DNA of 64,000 nucleotides from Closterium sp. Naga37s-1 (taxonomy: Eukaryota; Streptophyta; Zygnematophyceae; Desmidiales; Closteriaceae). Location: assembly GCA_947471745.1 (NCBI GenBank), contig CANJKZ010000428.1:547001-611000 (forward strand). Direction: 5' to 3'. Position numbers and translations under genes: made by a program. The number at the start of each line of letters is the position of its first letter. Position 1 is the first letter of the stretch. Below the pieces are notes generated by a model, which was not told where the DNA came from, did not search any database, and saw only the letters and a program-made list of their open reading frames with translations. Positions 18,766-29,567 of this stretch are shown piece by piece.

Positions 18766-21243
18766 ATGTTCTCTCATGAGTCCAGCAATCCGTCCACCCG
18801 CGGACACTCTCATTCAAGCACTCCGCGTACTAACCAAACTCGTGCAAATGTTCATGCAGGAATTGATGGTGAAGGGGAAATGGGCATACCTCAAGGAGGA
18901 GAGTCATCCCAAGGGAGGGATGCATCCGTCCAAGGAGAGGAGAAGGCCAATCCCGCACCTAAATCATCCATGCAAAGGGAAGCACGGGGGAGGAATGATG
19001 AGTATGGAAGTGCAGTGCATGGTGGAATGAGAAGTAGACAGATTGGGCAGCAGGGTGACGGAAATGGTGAAGTGGGCGCGGAAGGTGTGGGATTTGCCTC
19101 CTACACTATTGGTGCTCCCCCACTACGACGACTTGCGAGTAACTCCCATCCCATTGGAGTTCTTCCCATGCCCAGGTCTCACCTTCATGGAGGCAACGTC
19201 GTACCTCCGCGTGCACCACGTCCACCGATTGGCGCACACTATGTGGACAGCATGGGGTGGATGGGATACGGAATGCAGTCAAGTGGTGTCATGCGACGGG
19301 ATCAAGTGGAAGTGCTTGAACGTCAACTTGGTGGACAGAATGGGGATATGCGGCGCACGGTACAGCTACCTCGACCATCAACCGTGCCTACTCTCTTCGA
19401 CCCCGCTCCACGTGAATACACGGAAGAAGACAAGGAATGGCTGTCACGCAAAATGGTGGGAGCAACGGTGGACAAAGCGTTCACCACTACTCCGTTTGAT
19501 GGCTCGAACTTCCGGGAGTGTGCGCTACGGTTTCGTATGAATGCTCGCGTCACGAATCCGTGGGAGTTCTTTGTGACCCTGCAGTCGGTTACCATGGGAG
19601 ATGGTGACATTAACGACGCTATGGAGCGGTTGGAAATGCTACAGGCGGATTACTCACAGCGTGCGGTGCTCGCTTTTTGGGTCCTACTGCACAGCGTGAG
19701 CGCCACGATTCAGCTACAGCTGGACATGTTTCAGGAATCCTACAGCCTGGCATATGAAGCATGGGAGTACTTAATGGACACTTACCAGGCCAAAGATTCG
19801 GTGGCGAAGGTCTCTCTCATGAAGCAGCTGGACAACCTGAAAATGGGGAACGCGGAAAGGGTGGAGGAGTACGTGAACCGCGCAACGGCAATCCGGGACA
19901 AGTTAGCACTCGCGTGGAAGATGGTGGATGAGGACACATTCACCTTAAATCTGCTCACCGGACTACTGGCGCATTGGGAGGAGATGAGGCACTCGGCAAT
20001 GCTACAGAACGTGACGGACAGCTTCACCTTGCAGCGGATGATGATTCAAGAGCAGAGGTATCACGACCTCATCACGAAGGATAACCGTGACCGGCGTCCA
20101 CCTCGCATGGTTGGAAAAGCACGTGGAGACCGCTCACCTTCTCCAACTGCTAAGGGCAATAGCGAGAAGGAGGGGTCCATTGGGGAGAAAATGCAAGGCA
20201 AGGAAGGAAGTGCGGGTCGCTCACCTCTTGTGTGTTGGTACTGCAAGGAGGTCGGCCACCCCTTCTTCAAGTGTACTAAGGCACCCCCTGGCTGGTCACC
20301 ACCAGGGTGGGAACCGCATACCAGAAAAGCAAAACTGCACACCAGCGACAGCCGTTCGTCCTCCCCACGAAGGAGTCGCAGCCCCAAGCATGACAATAAT
20401 GCGTCAAAACAGCAAGGGGCAGCCGGGGAAGACAAGCAACGTACTGTTACGTGCATTGCAACGGTGGGATCGTCACAAGCTAAAGCGTCATCTTGGATGC
20501 TAGATAGTGGATGCAGCCAGCACATGACCTCGGACAAGCGCTGGTTTGAAGAGTTAACGGAGCTGGACGAGCCTGTTTATGTGGAGCTTGCTAATGGGAG
20601 CGAGCTGAGCAGCAAGATGACGGGAACAATCAGAGCAACGGCACCTGATGGGACAACAGTTCGGTACACTGACATCCTCTACGTACCTGGCTTGAAGAGT
20701 AACCTGCTCTCCTATTGTCAGCTGCTGAAAAAGGGAGCGCGCATGAATACCATTACTAATGGAGACATCGAGATCACCATGACTGATGGAGAGGAGTACG
20801 TGCGGATTGGACTTGCCAAGAACGTGGATGGAGTGCTCGTGGTGCAGTATGCGCATGCACTTACATCCGCCCATGATCCTGGACATTCCCGTGATGACGC
20901 GTCATCGAATCCAGTTGATCGTGAAGGGGTTACCCTTTTCCGCACACCTGGTGTGCACATTGACGCACATGGGAGCACGGATTTCCGCACACCTAGGATG
21001 CACTCGAGTGGCAAGTCTGCCCATGCATCTGTCACATGCCGCATGACACACAGGGCCTGCATCGTGCAGAACTCGGTACATGATGATATCACGGATGAAG
21101 TCTCACCCCGCAGTGCGGAGTGGACTTCAGGGGGAGAAGGAAAACGGTTCGCGGTGAATTCGGGAGGCGATGGAGCAGACCTTGTAGAACATGACTCACC
21201 TGGAGCTGATGAAGCTGATGCAACCCAAGGAAGCGGAGATGCT
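18766..21243 (+). CDS. Element D gag-protease (continues after A3)
   Basis: The frame is open from 18670 (GTG); the first ATG is 18766 (MFSHESS). It encodes a copia-type gag with RFRMNARVTNPWEFF, a helical region (AFWVLLHSVSATIQLQL, AYEAWEYLMDTYQAK) and a canonical zinc knuckle CWYCKEVGHPFFKC. The protease has WMLDSGCSQHMT and LYVPGLKSNLLSYCQLL. It then runs into an acidic, repeat-bearing tail with two FRTP-type motifs. The last seven codons of the present frame (to a stop at 21262-21264) come from the A3 LTR. In the uninterrupted element the frame continues at 28214. No integrase domain is reached. Confidence 0.85.
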
Positions 21244-21369
21244 TGTCAAACTCATATGCTATAGTCTGTATAGGCTGTAGTGGGGTAGACAATATGGGGT
21301 ACAACACTTCTAGGTTTTCCTACTTGTACCCACCTGCTTGCTAGTTCATTCATTCCTCATTTCTTCACA
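21244..21369 (+). repeat. 5' LTR of A3
   Basis: TGTCAAAC...TTCTTCACA. It is closer to the A5 LTR than to that of A1, which agrees with the shared gag structure of A3 and A5. Confidence 0.93.
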
Positions 21370-21383
21370 TGGTATAGAGCAGG
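21370..21383 (+). promoter_or_regulatory. Primer-binding site of A3
   Basis: TGGTATAGAGCAGG directly follows the LTR, a variant initiator-Met tRNA site. Confidence 0.78.
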
Positions 21384-21439
21384 TTTCCTAGTGGGAACGC
21401 TTCCTTGGGCCCACCACTGAAACTTTTTTTTTTTCTGAC

Positions 21440-22560
21440 CGGAGCGACAGTCGCTCCTGCCCGAGGCGCGCCTTGTGGGCTGCCCTTCTGTCGACCTCTC
21501 TTAGAGGCCCCTCTCACGGCCCCTCGCGCCACCCTCAGCGGCCCCGTCGCCGCCCCTAGCGGCCCCGTAGCCGCCCTTCCAGGCCCCTCGCGGCCCCTAG
21601 CGGCCCCGTCGCCGCCCCTACGCGGCCCCGTCGCCGCCCCTAGCGGCCCTGTCGCCGCCCCTAGCGGCCCCGTTGCCGCCTCCCTCCCTACGCGGCCCCG
21701 TTGCCGCCCCTACGCGGCCCCGTCGCGGCCCCTAGCGGCCCCGTCGCCGCCCCTACGCGGCCCCGTTGCCGCCCCTAGCGGCCCCGTAGCCGCTCCCCTC
21801 CCTACGCGGCCCCGTAGCCGCCCCTACGCGGCCCCGTCGCCGCCCCTAGCGGCCCCGTCGCCGCTGACCTCCCTACGCGGCCTCGTTGCCGCCCCTACGC
21901 GGCCCCGTCGCCGCCCCTACGCGGCCCCGTCGCCTCCCCTAGCGGCCCCGTAGCCGCTCCCCTCCCTACGCGGCCCCGTCGCCGCCCCTACGCGGCCCCG
22001 TCGCCGCCCCTACGCGGCCCCGTCGCCGCTGACCTCCCTACGCGGCCCCGTTGCCGCCCCTACGCGGCCCCGTCGCCGCCCCTACGCGGCCCCGTCGCCG
22101 CCCCTAGCGGCCCCGTCGCCGCTCCCCTCCCTACGTGGCCCCGTCGCCGCCCCTACGCGGCCTCGTCGCCGCCCCTACGCGGCCCCGTCGCCGCCCCTAG
22201 CGGCCCCGTCGCCGCTCCCCTCCCTACGCGGCCCCGTCGCCGCCCCTAGCGGCCCCGTCGCCGCCCCTACCCGGCCCCGTCGCCGCCCCTAGCGGGCAGC
22301 CGAGCCGCCGAGCCACCCAGCACCTGAGCCGCCGAGTCGCCCAGCAGCCGAGCCGCCCCTGGAGCAGCCACCACTCCAGCAGCCGCCCCTGGAGCAGCCG
22401 CCACTGCAGCAGCCGCCCCTGGAGCAGCCGCCACTGCAGCAGCCGCCCCTGGAGCAGCCGCCACTCCAGCAGCCGCCCCTTGGAGCAGCCGCCGCTGCAG
22501 CAGCCGCCCCTGGAGCAGCCGCCACTGCAGCAGCCGCCCCTGGAGCAGCCACCCCTGCAG
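21440..22560 (+). repeat. GC-rich tandem leader of A3
   Basis: About 850 bp of degenerate units like cccctacgcggccccgtcgccg, followed from about 22350 by roughly 30-bp units like gccgcccctggagcagccgccactgca. The open frames over it are low-complexity and not taken as genes. Confidence 0.88.
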
Positions 22561-22725
22561 CTGCCGCGGAGCTCTCGCTCTACAGTGGTAGCGGCATCGC
22601 CGTTGCCGCCGTCGTACGCCTGCCCTTCTCGCCACTGGTGAGCACTGCCCTGCCCGTACTGCTGTTACTGCTGCTCTTACTACTGCTGCTCTTTCTACTG
22701 CTACTGCTGCTCCTGGCGTGGCCAG

Positions 22726-23000
22726 ATGCAGCTCCAGCGTCGCCCGCGTGAGTCCCTCACCCCCCAACAGCTTCGTGAGTGGTACGCTAGTTGGGGTTGT
22801 CGGGGTGGCCGTAGTGGGAGTCGTCCTGGAGTGACTAGTTCCGTAGCTGCTTGTAGTGGCAGGATGCAGCTCCGGCGTCGCCCGCGTGAGTCCCTCACCC
22901 CCCAACAGCTTCGTGAGTGGTACACCAGTTGGGGTTGTCGGGGTGGCAGTAGTGGGAGTCGTCCTGGAGTGGGTAGTTCGGGAGTTTCTTGTAGTGGCCC
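22726..23000 (+). repeat. 138-bp tandem repeat encoding the LREWY module
   Basis: Two full units (22726-22863, 22864-23001) are followed by a third partial one. Each encodes a 46-residue unit with PRES/TLTPQQLREWY. A5 carries a comparable three-unit array. Confidence 0.9.
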
Positions 23001-26000
23001 GGTGCAGCAGCAGCGTTGTCCGCGCGAGACTCTTTCACCCCAGCAGCTTCGTGAGTGGTACGCTCAGAGTGGAGGATCGCTGAGTACTGCTCGCTGCCCG
23101 TACGTTATTAGCACGGGTGTCCGGACTGGTCAGACTTGCGGGACGCGTAGTCACACAGAGTCCCGCTGCTTCGCCCGTCTGAGCGACACTTGGCGTACAG
23201 AGTTTGGCGACGACGCTGAGCTCCCCGACTGGGTGGAGCTGCTTAGGCAGAGGGTAGATATCTTTGCTCTTGACTATGATGCTATTCTCACTGCAATGTA
23301 TGCATTGTCTACTAGTGCCGAGGGAGTCTGTCACCTGTGTGTGCCGCCTGACCCCGGTATCCAGTCTGCTGCTCTAGGTGCTGGTGAGGCTGCTGCTCTA
23401 GGTGCTAGTGCGTCTGCTGCCCCAGGTGCTGGTGAGTCTGCTCTCTCAGGTACCACGTCGGCTCAGGCCTTACACACCTTCACCCTTGACTCGGGTGCTT
23501 CCCGCTCCTTCTTTCGAGACCGCACCACGCTTACGCCGCTTAGTCGGCCGGTTGCGGTCTCCCTGGCGGACCCCTCTGGGGGTCCTGTCCTTGCTAGCTT
23601 CTCCACTGTCTTACCGTGCCCGGCAGCCCCCTCTGGCACCCTGTCAGGTCTCTACCTCCCCTCGTTCTCTACGAACTTGGTGAGTGGAGCTGATCTACAG
23701 GATAGGGGGGTTGACCAGTTCACTCCTGCGAGTCAGCGGGTGACCCACTGCACGTGTGCTCGGACAGGCCGGCACTTGGCCACGTTCACCCGTCGGCCGG
23801 GGTCGAGCCTGTACACACTGACTACTGAGTCTCCTCCGACTGCTGAGTCTGGTCAGGTAGCTGCGTCGAGTCAGGTGTTTGCTGCAGCGTCCAGGTTTGG
23901 TCCTGAGTCTGCTCCCTGCTCGTGTCGTCTCCTGTCCCACCAGACTCTCCTTTGGCACCACCGCCTTGGTCACCCCTCCCTGCCTCGTCTCCGAGGCATG
24001 GCCTCCCGTGTCCTTGTCTCTGGTCTTCCCCGGTCTCTCCCTCCCCTACCTCCGGGGCCTGCCCCTACCTGCGTCCCCTGCGTCGAGGGGCGACAGCGAG
24101 CCGCCCCTCACTCCTCCGAGTTTCCTCCGACAGAGGCTCCGCTGCAGACTCTTCACATGGACGTGTGGTGCCCCGCCCGCGTCCGTGGACAGGGGCACGA
24201 GCGTTACGTCCTGTTGGTGGTTGACGACTACTCGCGTTACACCACAGTCTTCCCCTTGCGCAGCAAGGGTGACGTCACTGAGGTGTTGATCGATTGGATC
24301 CGCGCAGCTCGTCTCCAGCTCAGAGAGAGTTTCGGCTCGGACTTTCCTGTTCTGCGTCTGCACTCTGACAGAGGCGGGGAGTTTTCCTCTGCCCGTCTGG
24401 GAGCCTTCTGTCGTGCACAGGGCATCCGTCAGACCTTCACGCTTCCGGCCTCTCCACAGCAAAATGGGATTGCTGAGCGCCGCATTGGCATGGTCATGGA
24501 CGTCGCTCGTACGTCCATGATCCATGCGGCTGCCCCCCATTTTCTGTGGCCGTTTGCGGTTCAGTACGCAGCGCATCAGCTCAACCTTCAGCCCCGGGTC
24601 TCCTTGCCTGAGACCTCCCCCACCTTGCGGTGGACGGGGAAGGTTGGCGATGCGTCTGCGTTTCGGGTCTGGGGATCTCGGGCGTTTGTCCGCGACTTGT
24701 CTGCGGACAAGCTGTCCCTCCGTGCTGTTCCCTGCGTCTTCCTTGGCTTCCCCCCTGACGCGCCTGGTTGGCAGTTTTACCACCCCACCTCGCGCCGTGT
24801 TCTGGACGTCACCTTTGACGAGTCGGTGCCTTTCTACCGTCTCTTCCCCTACCGCACTGTGCCCCTCCCCCCGCCGCCGCTCTTCCTTGCGCCAGGTCCT
24901 CCCCCGGTAGACCCCCTCCCCCCTCAGGGTCCTGCCCCGTCAGGTGTGTCCCAGGTAGACGCAGTCGAGCCTGTCAAGGTAGCTGTTGACTCTGGTGCTG
25001 CTCGAGGTGCTGTGCCTGCGGGTGCCGGGTCTGGGGGTGCGGAGCCTGGGGGTGCTAAGTCCAGGGGTGCGGAGCCTGGGAGTGCTGAGTCTGGGGGTGC
25101 TGAGCCTGGGGGTGCTGAGTCTGGGGGTGCTGAGCCTGGGGGTTCTGAGCCTGGGGGTGCGGAGCCTGGGGGTGCTGGGTCTGCTCGTGTGACCTCTCGC
25201 GGTGCTTCGTTGAGGCGGGAGCCGCTCTTTCCGCAGGAGCTGCGCGAGTGGTTTGCCCGGCGCTGGAGCCGTGCTGCTAGAGCTGGAGGTACTACTGTTG
25301 CTGCTGGTCCCGGAGGTGCTCGTACTGGCGGTACTGGAGCTGCTGGGGCTGGGGGTGCTGCTGGAGGTACTGCTGGAGCTGCTGGCGGTACTGGAGCTGC
25401 CGTTCCTACTGGAGTTGGTGCTGCTGGAGCTGTTGGAGTTACTGGAGCTGGAGTTGCTGGGGGTGTCGCCGCTGGTGGTTCTGCTGGCGCTGGTGGTTCT
25501 GCTGGCGCTGGTGCGTCTGAGGGTGCTGGAGTTGGCACTGTTGGCGCTGGCGGTGCTGCTGACACTGGTGCTGCCGCTGGGGGTACTGGTGCTGTCCCTG
25601 CTGGTTCTGGAGGCACTGCGCGGCCGCGGCCGTACTTCGTTCCACTACTTGAGCAGGTTCTTCGTCTCCCGCCCTCTACTGGTCCTGCTCCTCCCTTAGA
25701 GTGTCCACAGCCTGTCCAGTCACAGTCCCAGTTACAGCCCGCCTCCCCCCTGCCTGCTCCTTCTCCCTACACTGGTCCTACTGGAGGTCTTGCTGAGCGT
25801 CGTGAGCCTGCGTCTCGTCCTGCGTCGCCTGTTCGTGCTACTCGCACTAGTCGTCGTTCTCCGCGTCCGCGTCCTCCTGCGGTCCCAGGCACACACCAGA
25901 TGGCACTGCGTCCGTCCACTGCTCCTCTGCGTGTCCCGTTGCCGTCTCCTCCAGAGTCCTCTCTTCCTGTCCTTGCTGACCCGGAGTCTGACTCTCTCCG

Positions 26001-27885
26001 TGCTGCCAGTCCTACTGTCACGCGTCTCCTGGCTACTGTTGTCACTGACCCTTCCTTTGAGTCCACTGCTGCGTCTGCCTTAGTTGCTGAGCTTGTCGAC
26101 TTTGCTGCTCGCTGTCGTCTAGACAACGCTGCTTGTCTCGTTGCTGAGTCTGAGTCTGTCTGTCCTCCGTCCGTCGGGGGTGAGTGTGCTCTTAGCACGG
26201 ACCTCCTTGAGGACAGGCAGGAGGACTTCCAGTGTTTTGCTGCTGCTTTGCCTCATCTCGTGTCCACGCTGATTGCCCCTGAGGGAGACCCGGATGCACC
26301 AGACATCCCGACTCCTCGATCGTACGCTGAGGCGATCGAGGGTCCCTACTCCTCTCAGTGGCAGTCAGCCATGGACGCAGAGATGGCTTCCTGGAAGTCC
26401 ACAGGCACCTACGTCGACGAGGTTCCCCCACCTGGGGCGAACATCGTCAGTGGCATGTGGATTTTCAGGGTGAAGCGGCCGCCGGGTTCTCCGCCTGTTT
26501 TCAAGGCGCGTTACGTGGCTCGAGGCTTCAGTCAGCGGCAGGGAGTTGACTACTTTCAGACCTTCTCTCCCACCCCGAAGATGACCACTCTTCGGGTGCT
26601 GCTGCACATAGCCGCTCAGCGCGACTACGAGCTTCACTCTCTTGACTTCAGCACTGCTTTCCTACAGGGCAGCCTGGACGAGGAGATCTGGTTGCGCCGC
26701 CCTCCTGGCTTCACTGGGTCGTTTCCTCCTGGTACCCAGTGGAGCCTCCGGCGGCCAGTCTACGGTCTCCGCCAGGCGCCCCGTGAGTGGCACGACACAC
26801 TGAGGACTACACTTGCGGCTCTTGGGTTTGCTCCTTCTACTGCTGACCCGTCGCTGTTTCTACGCACCGACACCTCTTTGCCGCCGTTCTACATCCTCGT
26901 GTACGTCGACGACTTGGTCTTTGCTACTGCTGACACTGCTGGACTCGCCCACGTGAAGTCCGAGCTGCAGAAGAGACACACGTGCACAGACCTGGGTGAA
27001 CTGCGCAGCTACCTTGGCTTGCAGATCACCCGGGACAGAGCACAGCGCACCATTACCCTGACTCAGTCACACATGGTGCAGCAGGTCCTTCAGCGCTTCG
27101 ACTTCACGTACTCCTCGCCTCAGGCCACTCCTCTGTCTACTCGCCACTCGCTCTCAGCTCTGCCTTCGGATGAGTCCGTAGAGCCGAGTGGCCCGTACCC
27201 AGAGCTTGTTGGCTGCCTCATGTACCTGATGACCTACACACGACCTGACCTTGCATACCCTCTTAGCATCTTGGCACGCTATGTTGCTCCTGGGAGACAC
27301 CGACCAGAGCACATGGCTGCAGCGAAGAGGGTGTTGCGCTACTTGTGCAGTACGTCGGGCATGGGGCTAGTGCTTGGAGGGCGACGTCGAGTGGTCCTCA
27401 CAGGTCACGCAGACGCTTCTTGGGCTGACGACCAGGCTACGCAGCGGTCGTCACAGGGTTACACCTTCAGCCTTGGCTCCGGCTCTGTTTCGTGGCGGTC
27501 TACGCGCTCGTCTTCTGTTCTCGGCTCCAGCTGTGAGGCTGAGATCTACGCGGGAGCCATGGCTGCACAAGAGCTACGCTGGCTCACCTACCTGCTGACT
27601 GACCTAGGAGAGCCGCCTCGTTCTCCTCCACTTCTGTACGTAGACAACAAGGCCATGCTGGCCTTGTGTCGGGAGCACAGACTGGAGCACAGAACGAAGC
27701 ACATTGCTCTTCGCTACTTCCTGGCTCGTGAGCTGCAGCAGCGTGGTCAGCTACGCCTTACCTACGTGGCCTCTGAGGCCAACACTGCTGATATCTTTAC
27801 CAAGGCACTTCCGCCTTGTGATCATCAGCGCTTCTGTACGATGCTAGGTCTTGTGCCTACTTGGCCTCACTTGCTCACTTCTTGA
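22726..27885 (+). CDS. Copia A3 polyprotein without capsid
   Basis: A 1719-residue frame from ATG 22726. It opens with a 46-residue module (RRPRESLTPQQLREWYASWGC) repeated almost three times. A Cys/His box C-X13-C-X4-H-X4-C (about 23095-23166), a protease DSGA (Asp codon 23488-23490), integrase with HHRLGH and D-X35-E motifs, and a long Gly/Ala/Glu-rich linker follow. RT has YVDD at 26902-26913, and RNase H is complete. A1 and A6 have about 330 further residues of capsid and polyglycine before the LREWY module, which are missing here. All enzyme domains look intact, so the copy may supply enzymes but would need capsid from elsewhere. Confidence 0.93.
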   Translation: MQLQRRPRESLTPQQLREWYASWGCRGGRSGSRPGVTSSVAACSGRMQLRRRPRESLTPQQLREWYTSWGCRGGSSGSRPGVGSSGVSCSGPVQQQRCPRETLSPQQLREWYAQSGGSLSTARCPYVISTGVRTGQTCGTRSHTESRCFARLSDTWRTEFGDDAELPDWVELLRQRVDIFALDYDAILTAMYALSTSAEGVCHLCVPPDPGIQSAALGAGEAAALGASASAAPGAGESALSGTTSAQALHTFTLDSGASRSFFRDRTTLTPLSRPVAVSLADPSGGPVLASFSTVLPCPAAPSGTLSGLYLPSFSTNLVSGADLQDRGVDQFTPASQRVTHCTCARTGRHLATFTRRPGSSLYTLTTESPPTAESGQVAASSQVFAAASRFGPESAPCSCRLLSHQTLLWHHRLGHPSLPRLRGMASRVLVSGLPRSLPPLPPGPAPTCVPCVEGRQRAAPHSSEFPPTEAPLQTLHMDVWCPARVRGQGHERYVLLVVDDYSRYTTVFPLRSKGDVTEVLIDWIRAARLQLRESFGSDFPVLRLHSDRGGEFSSARLGAFCRAQGIRQTFTLPASPQQNGIAERRIGMVMDVARTSMIHAAAPHFLWPFAVQYAAHQLNLQPRVSLPETSPTLRWTGKVGDASAFRVWGSRAFVRDLSADKLSLRAVPCVFLGFPPDAPGWQFYHPTSRRVLDVTFDESVPFYRLFPYRTVPLPPPPLFLAPGPPPVDPLPPQGPAPSGVSQVDAVEPVKVAVDSGAARGAVPAGAGSGGAEPGGAKSRGAEPGSAESGGAEPGGAESGGAEPGGSEPGGAEPGGAGSARVTSRGASLRREPLFPQELREWFARRWSRAARAGGTTVAAGPGGARTGGTGAAGAGGAAGGTAGAAGGTGAAVPTGVGAAGAVGVTGAGVAGGVAAGGSAGAGGSAGAGASEGAGVGTVGAGGAADTGAAAGGTGAVPAGSGGTARPRPYFVPLLEQVLRLPPSTGPAPPLECPQPVQSQSQLQPASPLPAPSPYTGPTGGLAERREPASRPASPVRATRTSRRSPRPRPPAVPGTHQMALRPSTAPLRVPLPSPPESSLPVLADPESDSLRAASPTVTRLLATVVTDPSFESTAASALVAELVDFAARCRLDNAACLVAESESVCPPSVGGECALSTDLLEDRQEDFQCFAAALPHLVSTLIAPEGDPDAPDIPTPRSYAEAIEGPYSSQWQSAMDAEMASWKSTGTYVDEVPPPGANIVSGMWIFRVKRPPGSPPVFKARYVARGFSQRQGVDYFQTFSPTPKMTTLRVLLHIAAQRDYELHSLDFSTAFLQGSLDEEIWLRRPPGFTGSFPPGTQWSLRRPVYGLRQAPREWHDTLRTTLAALGFAPSTADPSLFLRTDTSLPPFYILVYVDDLVFATADTAGLAHVKSELQKRHTCTDLGELRSYLGLQITRDRAQRTITLTQSHMVQQVLQRFDFTYSSPQATPLSTRHSLSALPSDESVEPSGPYPELVGCLMYLMTYTRPDLAYPLSILARYVAPGRHRPEHMAAAKRVLRYLCSTSGMGLVLGGRRRVVLTGHADASWADDQATQRSSQGYTFSLGSGSVSWRSTRSSSVLGSSCEAEIYAGAMAAQELRWLTYLLTDLGEPPRSPPLLYVDNKAMLALCREHRLEHRTKHIALRYFLARELQQRGQLRLTYVASEANTADIFTKALPPCDHQRFCTMLGLVPTWPHLLTS

Positions 27886-28059
27886 CCTTGCTTGTACTGT
27901 GATCTTTCTATACCTGCACTTGCTTGTTTACCTTTATATATGATCTTGCATGTGAACTGGCCTTCTGGCCTTGCTCTTGTGCTCGGACTGTGTGGTGACA
28001 TTGTGATCCACCCTGAGCTTGCTTTGCTTTGCTTGACTGGTCTTGTGACCTCTTGTTCT

Positions 28060-28082
28060 CCCCCACTTTGCCTATGGGGGTG
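28060..28082 (+). promoter_or_regulatory. Polypurine tract of A3
   Basis: Same segment as in A1, ending TATGGGGGTG at the LTR border. Confidence 0.72.
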
Positions 28083-28208
28083 TGTCAAACTCTTATGCTA
28101 TAGTCTGTGTAGGCTATAGTGGGGTAGACAATATGGGGTACAACACTTCTAGGTTTTCCTACTTGTACCCACCTGCTTGCTAGTTCATTCATCCCTCATT
28201 TCTTCACA
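28083..28208 (+). repeat. 3' LTR of A3
   Basis: Differs from the 5' LTR at four of 126 positions by eye. It is followed by ATGGT and return of the element D frame. Confidence 0.93.
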
Positions 28209-28213
28209 ATGGT

Positions 28214-28402
28214 GCAGCAGATGACTTCCCTGCAGCAGGAGTGATTGTACCAGAGGAGGTTGAAGACAATGATGCCGAAAACACTGTGGGATGTGCAGGA
28301 ACGGGCGTACCATCTGCTGACGATCGCCAAGTCAATGATTCTGGAGTTGTACTCACCTGTGCGGCCACCTCGAACAGTGCTGCACAACATGGCATCACCT
28401 AA
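28214..28402 (+). pseudogene. Element D gag-protease tail after A3
   Basis: Counting one target duplication, the D frame continues here in phase (AADDFPAAGVIVPEEVED...) and ends at a TAA at 28400-28402. It is acidic and low in motifs. Phase retention across A3 supports this as the original C-terminus of the D protein. Confidence 0.65.
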
Positions 28403-29567
28403 CTCCACACTCACTCATGTGCTTGTAGCTGTGTACGTGGATCGCTACAAGCCCATGGGTGGGGGGGGGGTGGGGTGTGGAGTGTATCTGGTGGCGCAGG
28501 AGTGGGATATGGAGTCAAGGAGCATAAGGGGAAGACCTACTCACCAAGGGTTGCCAATAGGCAGGGGGAGCAGGCAGAAAGGATGCAGCCGATCGGCGTC
28601 ATCCGTCGTGATGAAGCGGTATTGTGCGATTAGTTGCTGCAGATGAACGGCACCATCTGAAGGAAGGATGGAGAACATACATGGGAGTGAACATTACTGC
28701 ATACCTGGTGTGCACGTTTCTCCATACTTGGTATGCACATCTCGGCATACTTGGTGTGCACTGCACACATGGAGTGGACATTTCTGCATACATGGAGTGC
28801 AGAGTTTTGGGATACTTGGAGTGCGTCGGCATGCGCAGCTCTCCAGCTGATGGAGTTCGGCAACTCTGGTTGCTACCGTGTGTCTGCTGGAGTGTATAGG
28901 CAGCATCACAGGGCAACATGGGTGAAGTTTGAGCAAACTTGGCATCATTGCCAAGGCGTGGGGAGAAAGGCATACGAAGATGTAGCAGGCGCGAACAGGA
29001 AAATGATGTAGCAGGCGCGCAGCAGATCGTCAGCCGCTGACGAACGCAAGGTCGTCGCTTCTATCGCGCGAAGTGTGCGCCCGCCAATGCAGTTCCGCGC
29101 TAGCCATACGCCATGCGTTATCCGCTGCCGATTCGCGTCATCCGCAACCGCGATCGTTGCAAACGCGCGTCAAGTGTGGTCGTCGCGTGCGATAAAGCCT
29201 ACGGTTTCGGAAAATCGGCGTGCGCTAAGGGCATTCCGCCACGACGATACGGGCATTTCGCCAAGGTTTTGAGGAGATTTCGCCATGGAGCTGCTACAAT
29301 TTCCTAAGCAGCAGCCACTACTCTCTAGATCTCGATTTAGAATGTCGAGATTGGAAGGAGGGATTGAAAAACGTGAAGGCATGTGGTTTGGTTGGAGTTT
29401 GGAAGGCCCAAAGGTTGGGAGGGGAAAGGTGCTACAGTGACAAGCAGCTTGGCCAACACCAAACCCTAACTTGGTTTGGGCGCACCCCTACCTTGTGGTG
29501 GTATACCACCTCGACCACCCCATCCTCCAAGGAAAACGGATTCACTAAAACCTACAGCAAGGGGGAG
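28403..29567 (+). other. Non-coding remainder of element D
   Basis: I see no integrase, RT or other known domain. A 23-bp imperfect repeat (units near catacttggtgtgcac) lies at about 28690-28770. A typical pre-LTR polypurine tract, agcaagggggag, ends at 29567. Confidence 0.5.

Larger units (their letters stand above)
21244..28208 (+). mobile_element. Copia element A3 (capsid-less subfamily)
   Basis: LTRs of 126 bp lie at 21244-21369 and 28083-28208; I count four differences between them, so it is older than A1 or A6. Flanks are ATGCT and ATGGT, a five-base duplication with one change. The interior has a primer site, a long GC-rich leader, one unbroken 1719-codon frame and the polypurine tract. 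The capsid region of gag present in A1/A6 is absent. Confidence 0.93.

Noticed and set aside
29000..29310. Short plus-strand frames in the D tail as a small gene
   Set aside because: Under 70 codons, no domain, and they lie between the D frame and its probable LTR.
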